10,268 nt of DNA from Angelakisella sp. (GTDB lineage: Bacteria; Bacillota; Clostridia; Oscillospirales; Ruminococcaceae): assembly GCA_013316495.1 (NCBI GenBank), contig WSMP01000053.1, positions 1 through 10,268 on the forward strand, given 5' to 3'. How positions within the stretch are numbered: position 1 is the first letter of the stretch; each line of letters begins with the position of its first letter. The position numbers were made by a program, and so were the translations under genes. Of this stretch, positions 5,730-10,268 are shown in pieces. The notes beneath the pieces are model-generated. The model was not told the DNA's origin. It ran no database searches and saw only the letters and a program-made list of their open reading frames with translations.

Positions 5730-7181
5730 TTAGTGGATGAACATGCTGAGGATAACGAAGATCACCGAGCCGAAGACGGGAACCAGGATGGAGCCCATGG
5801 TCCAGGTTTTGAGGCTGGTATTGATATCCATGCCGGAGAAGTTGGTGACCACATGGAAGTAGCTGTCGTTGAGGAAGGAGGGGCACATGGTGGTCAGGCA
5901 GAGGGCCAGGGCCGCCAGATAGGGGTTGATGCCCAGAGCCACCACCATGGGAGCAACGATAGCGGAGCCGGTGATCATAGCGGTGGTGCCGGAGCCCTGG
6001 GGGAACCGCATAATCACGCCGATGATAATGGGCACCAGGATACCGGGGACGCCGGTGGCCACGATAACATCCGCCATCATCTTAGCAGCGCCGGAGGTGT
6101 TGATGACCGCGCCCAGGGCGCCGCCGGCGGCGGTAATAAAGACGATGGGGCCGGCGTCACGGCAGGCTTCCTGCATCAAATCCACGCACTTTTTGCTGCC
6201 CAGATGGCCGCAGAGGAGGAAAGCGCCCATGCACAGGGAGATGAACAGCGCCACAACAGGCTGGCCCAGGAAGCCGAAGATGGTGGCGGCACCGGTGCCA
6301 GGAGCCAACTGTCCGCAGATGGTGTTGGCAAAAATGAGGACGATGGGAACCAGCAGGGTGGCGAAGGAGAGGCCGGCGCTGGGGAGCTTTTCGGTCTCCA
6401 GCAGGGCGGTAAAGTCGCTGTTCTCCAGGTCCTTGCCCGCCTTAATCTTGGCGTCGATCTTATCCAGCACTTCCAGCTGGGCGGCGGTGTACTGGCTGCG
6501 GTCGATTTCGTAGGGGACCACCAGGTCGGGGTACTTCTTGCCGAAGTACCGGAACAGGAAGATGGAGAAGATGAACAGGGGGATGGAGATAAGCAGGCCG
6601 TAGATGATGTACATACCCAGGTCAAGCTCCAGCCCGTTTTCCTTAAAGGTGCTCACCACAGCCAGAGGGCCGGGGGTGGGGGGAACCATAAAGTGGGTGA
6701 TGTACAGGCCCATGCCCAGGATGCCGCCCAGCCAGACCATGGATTTCTTGGTGAGGCGGGAGAACTCCTTGGCCAGAGAGGAGAGGATAACAAAGCCGGA
6801 ATCGCAGAAGACGGGGATGGAGACCACGAAGCCGGTGAGGCCCAGAACCACGTCGCAGTTCTTAACGCCAATGAGCTTCAGGATGGTCAGCGCCATCTGC
6901 TTGGCGGCGCCGCTCTTTTCCAGGAAAATACCCATGATACAGCCAAAGCCGATGACCACGCCGATGCTGGCCATGGTGTTACCAAAGCCGGTGGTGACGG
7001 TCTTGACGCAGTCCACCAGGGTACCCACCTGATTTCCCTCCGGACCGAAGGGCATTGCCAGAACAGCGATAAGGATAGCCGAAATAATCAGAGAGGGGAA
7101 GGGATGGAGCTTGTTCAGGATGATCAGCGCCATCATCACAATAATGCCGATGAACATTGCAAGTACAGGATTCAGTCCCAT
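5730..7181 (-). CDS. GntP-family sugar-acid (gluconate-type) permease
   Basis: This is a 483-residue polytopic membrane protein of the GntP transporter family, which imports gluconate and related hydroxy acids with protons across the cytoplasmic membrane. Long hydrophobic segments span the whole length. Family landmarks are GFVVSIPVFCDSGFVIL (117-133), MVPPTPGPLAV (about 164-174) and MRFPQGSGTTAMITG in the C-terminal half. I start it at the ATG at 7181 because AAGGAGGT (7188-7195) lies 6 bp upstream and the protein then begins with a membrane segment; an upstream in-frame start at 7283 would add 34 polar residues without a ribosome site. It is the last gene after the LarA and UxaA-type genes, so the substrate is probably the sugar acid they use. 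The exact acid cannot be read from the sequence. Confidence 0.93.
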   Translation of the reverse strand: MGLNPVLAMFIGIIVMMALIILNKLHPFPSLIISAILIAVLAMPFGPEGNQVGTLVDCVKTVTTGFGNTMASIGVVIGFGCIMGIFLEKSGAAKQMALTILKLIGVKNCDVVLGLTGFVVSIPVFCDSGFVILSSLAKEFSRLTKKSMVWLGGILGMGLYITHFMVPPTPGPLAVVSTFKENGLELDLGMYIIYGLLISIPLFIFSIFLFRYFGKKYPDLVVPYEIDRSQYTAAQLEVLDKIDAKIKAGKDLENSDFTALLETEKLPSAGLSFATLLVPIVLIFANTICGQLAPGTGAATIFGFLGQPVVALFISLCMGAFLLCGHLGSKKCVDLMQEACRDAGPIVFITAAGGALGAVINTSGAAKMMADVIVATGVPGILVPIIIGVIMRFPQGSGTTAMITGSAIVAPMVVALGINPYLAALALCLTTMCPSFLNDSYFHVVTNFSGMDINTSLKTWTMGSILVPVFGSVIFVILSMFIH

Positions 7182-7346
7182 GATACTACCTCCTTGTTTT
7201 TGTGTTGCTTCTCCGGATGCCGCAGGAGTTATAGTCTGTGCAGCGGCCCGCGCCGCTGGGGATAACAGAGGGTTGGATGGCATTCTTTGCTATCCAAAAC
7301 TGCCCCAGGGCAGTTTGCGGGGTTTTACATATGGGCAGGCTTTGGT
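7182..7346 (-). promoter_or_regulatory. intercistronic region with three consecutive hairpins before gntP
   Basis: Reading toward gntP, three inverted repeats follow the dehydratase stop: AAACTGCCC with GGGCAGTTT (7297-7305 and 7308-7316); TTGGATGGCA with TGCTATCCAA, one G-T pair (7273-7282 and 7288-7297); and CAGCGGC with GCCGCTG (7241-7247 and 7252-7258). The first two share bases at 7297, so they may compete. None has a good U tract, so RNA stability control or partial attenuation fits better than simple termination. The gntP ribosome site follows. Confidence 0.55.
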
Positions 7347-8516
7347 TTAGATCACCGGGCCCAGGCAGTGGATATCGATGGAGGTGAAGTACTTGATGGC
7401 CTCGTTCTTGGTCATCTCGCCCCCCAGCACCCGCAGCAGCTTCTGGAAGGCCTCTTCCCCCACCTGGTCGATGGTCTTATCCCCGGTGATGATGAGGCCG
7501 GCATTGATATCCATGTCGTTCTTCATCCGCTCGTAGGTATTGGGGTTGCCGCAGACCTTGATAACCGGCATGGAGGGGAAGCCCTGGGGGGCGCCCCGGC
7601 CGGTGGAGAACATCATAAACTGGGCGCCGGTGGCGGCCATGCCGGTTAAAATCTCCGGCTCCCGGCCGGGGGTGTCCTTGATCCACAGGCCCTTGTGGTC
7701 TGTCACCAGCTCCGGGTAGTCCAGCACCCCCTGGATGGGGCGGGTGCCGGATTTAACAATGGCCCCCAGGGTCTTTTCCTCGATGGAGGAAAGGCCGCCG
7801 GCGATGTTGCCGGGGGTGGGCTGGCCCTTTCTCATATCACAGCCCAGGGATTTGGCGCGGGCCTCCATGGCGTTTACAATGTCGTAGATTTTCTGTCCCA
7901 CCTCCGGGGTCACCGCCCGGCGGGCCAGCAGGTGCTCGCCGCCGATGAACTCGGTGGTCTCCCCGAAGATAACGGTGGCTCCCAGGTCCACCAGCTTATC
8001 GGCGATGTAGCCGATGACGCAGTTGGAGGCCATACCGCTGGTGGTATCCGAAGCGCCGCATTTTATGGCCATCACCACTTCCTCGATGGAGGCGGGCTGG
8101 CGCTGCTGGCCGGAAATTTCAATCACCAGCTGGCGGGCCAGGTCGATGCCCTTCTGGATGGCGTTGGAAACGCCCCCCAGCTCCTGGATGCCGATGATGC
8201 GCACCGGCTTGCCGGTGGCCTCGATGGTTTTGTACATCTTTTCAAAGTCGGTGCCCTCGCACCCCAGGCTGACGATTAAAACCGCCCCCAGGTTGGGGCT
8301 CTGCCCCAGGGAGGTGAGGGTCTCGGTGACCCGGTCCAGGTCGGGGGGGAGCTGGCAGCAGCCCTGGTGGTGGAAATAGCCCACAGTGCCCTGGACCTCG
8401 GTGACAATGGCCTGGGCCACATCATTGGCGCAGGTGACGCTGGGGATGACCCCCACCAGGTTCCGGGCGCCTACCCGGCCGTCGGGGCGGCGAAAGCCCA
8501 TGAATTGGTAGCTCAT
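7347..8516 (-). CDS. UxaA-family altronate-type dehydratase, large subunit
   Basis: This 389-residue protein matches the large part of UxaA/GarD-type dehydratases, which remove water from sugar acids such as D-altronate to give 2-keto-3-deoxy acids, using a metal centre. Landmarks in order: RPDGRVGARN (10-19), YFHHQGCCQ (47-55, where the family usually has H..GCGQ or similar), VSLGCE (82-87), IKCGASDTTSGMASN (151-165), GETTEFIGGEH (185-195), PTPGNIAGGLSSIEEK (233-248) and STGRG (304-308). The Cys/His residues in these blocks are the likely metal ligands. The start ATG has AAGGAGGG upstream, and the small-subunit stop is 1 bp before it, so the two subunits are coupled. Substrate is not settled: altronate, mannonate, galactarate or another acid are possible. 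Confidence 0.92.
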   Translation of the reverse strand: MSYQFMGFRRPDGRVGARNLVGVIPSVTCANDVAQAIVTEVQGTVGYFHHQGCCQLPPDLDRVTETLTSLGQSPNLGAVLIVSLGCEGTDFEKMYKTIEATGKPVRIIGIQELGGVSNAIQKGIDLARQLVIEISGQQRQPASIEEVVMAIKCGASDTTSGMASNCVIGYIADKLVDLGATVIFGETTEFIGGEHLLARRAVTPEVGQKIYDIVNAMEARAKSLGCDMRKGQPTPGNIAGGLSSIEEKTLGAIVKSGTRPIQGVLDYPELVTDHKGLWIKDTPGREPEILTGMAATGAQFMMFSTGRGAPQGFPSMPVIKVCGNPNTYERMKNDMDINAGLIITGDKTIDQVGEEAFQKLLRVLGGEMTKNEAIKYFTSIDIHCLGPVI

Positions 8517-8517
8517 A

Positions 8518-8829
8518 TCACTTTCCCTCCTTCTGCCAGTCGCCCCGGCCCCGCATGCTGTCCAGGTTGTGGACGTGGACGTAGTCGCCGGGCTTTATCT
8601 CCTGGGTGGCGATGCCAATTTCCTCGCCGTATTTGGTGATCTGCTCCCCCACGTGAATTTCCGTCAGGGCAATTTTATGGCCGTAGGGGACATCCCCGTG
8701 GACGGTGAGGGTGAAGGATTCTCCACGCTTATCCCGCACCTCCACCTGGGTGCCGTCGGTGATGCCGTTTGCAAAGATGGTGGCGACGTTATCCAGGTCG
8801 CTCACCTTCAGGGCCAGGTTCAGAGCCAT
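8518..8829 (-). CDS. UxaA-family altronate-type dehydratase, small subunit (SAF domain)
   Basis: This is a 103-residue SAF-domain protein that corresponds to the N-terminal domain of one-piece UxaA and is encoded separately in many Gram-positive bacteria. Visible landmarks are VPYGHKIAL (47-55), KYGEEIGIAT (66-75) and the C-terminal GDYVHVHNLDSMRGRGD (81-97), which is diagnostic for the family. The ATG at 8829 is preceded by AAGGAGGT about 9 bp upstream. That ribosome site overlaps the end of the preceding LarA frame as sequenced. The stop lies 1 bp before the large-subunit start, a coupled pair. It should form a complex with the large subunit in the cytosol; the SAF domain probably helps shape the active site. 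Confidence 0.93.
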   Translation of the reverse strand: MALNLALKVSDLDNVATIFANGITDGTQVEVRDKRGESFTLTVHGDVPYGHKIALTEIHVGEQITKYGEEIGIATQEIKPGDYVHVHNLDSMRGRGDWQKEGK

Positions 8830-8832
8830 CTT

Positions 8833-10125
8833 TCATCGACCTCCTTTTATTCCTTTACCGCAAGTACCGCTACCCCGTCGGGGATGACCACCACGCTGGC
8901 GTCCTTCCCCTTCATCCCGTAGGCCAGCTTCAGGGCCTCGTCGGGGGTGGCGGCGGGAATCATGTTGGCCTGGCGCACCTGCTCCGGGGGGGAGGTAGGT
9001 GGTGACCAGGATGACCGGGTGCTTTTTCAGGATGCGGGCGTAGATTTGGGGGCACCACTGCTCCGGGATAGTCTCCTTGGGGGGTATCTTGGAGAGGTAC
9101 TGGTCGATTTCCTCCACGGTGCCCATGGTGATGAGCTTTTCAAAGTGGGTGCCCCCCATGCCGTCGGCGCAGGAGCAGCACATGATGATAACCCCGTCCT
9201 CCCCGGCGCAGGCCTCGGCGGTGGCAACCGCCTTGGGGGACTGGTAGAGGTTCTGGTCCAGGGGGTAGCCGCCGTTGGAGGTGATAACGATATCCCCGGT
9301 GATGCTGGGGCACTGGGAAAGGCTGCGGATGAACTCCACCCCTTTTTCGTGAGACTGGACCAGGTCGCCGCAGAAGGCGGCGATGATTTTCTTTTCCCCG
9401 TCCAGGGCCACATTAAAGGTGAATTGGACGTTCACCGCGCGGGCGGCGGCCACCATATCCTCGTGGATGGGGTTCTTTTCCAGAACACCTGCCGCCGAAT
9501 AGGGGCTGGCGATGGCCTTGTAGGAGTGGTTTTCGTTGACGGTGACCTCGGAGCAGATGCCGGGGAGGATGCTCTTGCGGCCACCGGAAAAACCGGCGAA
9601 GAAGTGGGGCTCGATGAAGCCCTCGGTCACCAGCAGGTCGCATTCCACCGCCAAGCGGTTTACCTCAAAATCCGCCCCGGAGGGCAGGGTGCAGATATGT
9701 ACAAAGTCCTCCGGCTTAAAGGCGTCGTTGACGGCGATTTTCTCGTTATCCACAATGGCGTCCCCGAACATCCGCCGCTGCTCCTCCGGGGTGGTGGCCC
9801 GGTGGAGGCCGGTGGCAATAAGGATGGTGATTTCCGCCTCCGGGCTGCCTGCCCGGATCTCCTCCAAAAGAATGGGGAGGGTGATTTTACTGGGCACCGC
9901 CCGTGTGTGGTCGCTGGTCACCAGGGTGACCCGTTTCTTTCCCTTTGCCAGCTCCGCGAGCCGGGGGGAACCGATGGGGTTTGCCAGGGCCTCCCGCACC
10001 AGCTCCTCTTCGCCTTTTTCGGCCTTGTAGTGGTGCATTTTGGCGGTGACCACCGCCTTCAGGTTTTCCTCCGCCACGTGGAGGTCCAGGGTGCCGGTGT
10101 AATAAGGGATTGGGATTGTTCTCAC
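8833..10125 (-). CDS. LarA-family nickel-dependent hydroxyacid racemase/epimerase (C-terminal frameshift)
   Basis: LarA enzymes invert the alpha-hydroxy carbon of hydroxyacids with a nickel-pincer nucleotide bound to a lysine. Residues fall at the positions I recall for L. plantarum LarA: Asp72 and Arg75 (SDHTRAVP), His108 (TGLHR), His174 (EPHFFAGFSGG), Lys184 (GGRKSILPG), His200 (NENH), Gln295 and Lys298 (YQSPK). The catalytic core looks intact. The start is GTG at 10125, with GGAGGA 7 bp upstream. After residue 380 the reading frame becomes Arg/Gly-rich. Dropping one C from the 7-C run (plus-strand G run 8986-8992) restores EQVRQANMIPAATPDEALKL and a natural end VAVLAVKE, giving 425 residues and a stop at 8847. 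As sequenced the frame ends at 8833. Operon context suggests a sugar-acid 2-epimerase, not lactate racemase. The larB, larC and larE cofactor genes are not in view. Confidence 0.88.
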   Translation of the reverse strand: MRTIPIPYYTGTLDLHVAEENLKAVVTAKMHHYKAEKGEEELVREALANPIGSPRLAELAKGKKRVTLVTSDHTRAVPSKITLPILLEEIRAGSPEAEITILIATGLHRATTPEEQRRMFGDAIVDNEKIAVNDAFKPEDFVHICTLPSGADFEVNRLAVECDLLVTEGFIEPHFFAGFSGGRKSILPGICSEVTVNENHSYKAIASPYSAAGVLEKNPIHEDMVAAARAVNVQFTFNVALDGEKKIIAAFCGDLVQSHEKGVEFIRSLSQCPSITGDIVITSNGGYPLDQNLYQSPKAVATAEACAGEDGVIIMCCSCADGMGGTHFEKLITMGTVEEIDQYLSKIPPKETIPEQWCPQIYARILKKHPVILVTTYLPPGAGAPGQHDSRRHPRRGPEAGLRDEGEGRQRGGHPRRGSGTCGKGIKGGR

Positions 10126-10167
10126 AGCTCATTCCTCCAGTCCTTCTAAAGAGCCCACCTTGTATGG

Positions 10168-10175
10168 TGTATACA
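10168..10175. promoter_or_regulatory. candidate operator palindrome TGTATACA upstream of the LarA gene
   Basis: The perfect 8-bp palindrome TGTATACA sits in a wider AT-N2-TGTATACA-N2-AT symmetry, about 43 bp before the start codon and about 15 bp downstream of the predicted transcription start. GTATAC cores are common in GntR-family operators controlling sugar-acid genes. A site there would let a repressor block elongation. A related TATACAC motif occurs at 10260-10266. No regulator gene is in the window. Confidence 0.45.
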
Positions 10176-10195
10176 TGATTTCCCTTAACACAAAC

Positions 10196-10224
10196 AGAAT
10201 AATACAAAAACGCTGAAAAGTCAA
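10196..10224 (-). promoter_or_regulatory. sigma-A type promoter of the sugar-acid operon
   Basis: On the minus strand TTGACT (10224-10219) is separated by 17 bp from TATTCT (10201-10196), which gives a start near 10189 and a leader of about 65 bases. The -35 matches the consensus at five of six positions and the -10 at four of six. The surrounding DNA (10180-10268) is clearly AT-rich compared with the rest of the window. A second TATAAT (minus, 10262-10257) further upstream could serve another promoter whose -35 lies outside the window. Confidence 0.6.
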
Positions 10225-10268
10225 CAAAAAATTGAAAAATTTCTGCGCCTTTTACCATTATACACAAA

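Noticed and set aside
5733..7265. Long open frame on the plus strand opposite gntP
   Set aside because: Its product is dominated by Asp, Gly, His, Ala and Gln with no domain; this is the antisense shadow of a GC-rich membrane-protein gene.
7182..7283. N-terminal extension of the GntP permease by 34 codons
   Set aside because: The extension is polar, carries no family resemblance and lies over hairpins; the ATG at 7181 has an excellent ribosome site.
8947..10149. Long open frame on the plus strand opposite the LarA gene
   Set aside because: Gly/Val/Asp-rich shadow without motifs; the minus strand carries a clear LarA with intact catalytic residues.
10205..10219. Possible catabolite-response (cre) site AAAAACGCTGAAAA between the -35 and -10 boxes
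   Set aside because: At least three mismatches to the cre consensus at defined positions; in an AT-rich promoter this is likely chance.
1..10268. tRNA, rRNA, CRISPR array, phage or transposase genes
   Set aside because: Looked for and not seen; no regularly spaced repeats and no tRNA-like cloverleaf noticed by eye.

Overview
The window (10,268 bp, GC-rich) looks like chromosomal DNA of a spore-forming Clostridia member. A Flavonifractor/Oscillibacter-type Oscillospiraceae relative is my best guess, from the high GC, strong AGGAGG-type ribosome sites, an endospore gene set and several sugar-acid and LarA-type genes. The lineage is inference; the spore-former assignment rests on spoVAC, spoVAD, spoVAE and spoVM.

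Layout. (1) 2-2828, plus strand: the 3' part of tsaE overlapping tsaB (tRNA t6A synthesis), a small membrane protein of the CrtO-like acyltransferase type, rpiB, a hairpin terminator or attenuator, and upp, closed by a strong terminator. (2) 2889-4956, minus strand: a spoVAC-spoVAD-spoVAE operon for dipicolinic acid uptake into the forespore, with a sigma-G-like promoter in front of spoVAC and an unusual 222-bp gap with hairpins between spoVAD and spoVAE. (3) 4957-5700, plus strand: a palindrome with DnaA-box-like sites, two very short genes (a 56-codon hydrophobic protein and a 28-codon SpoVM), a roughly 162-bp imperfect palindrome of MITE type between them, and a bidirectional terminator. 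(4) 5730-10125, minus strand: a sugar-acid operon transcribed in the order LarA-type nickel racemase/epimerase, UxaA small subunit (SAF domain), UxaA large subunit, GntP permease. A promoter and a TGTATACA palindrome lie upstream of it.

How the genes work together. The spo genes serve two sides of spore formation: SpoVAC/AD/AE load the core with dipicolinate, and SpoVM marks the outer forespore membrane for coat assembly. The operon in region 4 reads as one catabolic route: GntP imports an aldonate, the LarA homologue inverts C2, and the two-part UxaA-type dehydratase converts the product to a 2-keto-3-deoxy acid. LarA homologues with D-gluconate 2-epimerase activity are known, so gluconate to mannonate to 2-keto-3-deoxygluconate is a concrete hypothesis that the sequence does not prove. 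As it stands, the LarA gene has an apparent one-base frameshift in a seven-base C run near its C-terminus. No tRNA, rRNA, CRISPR array or transposase was seen.
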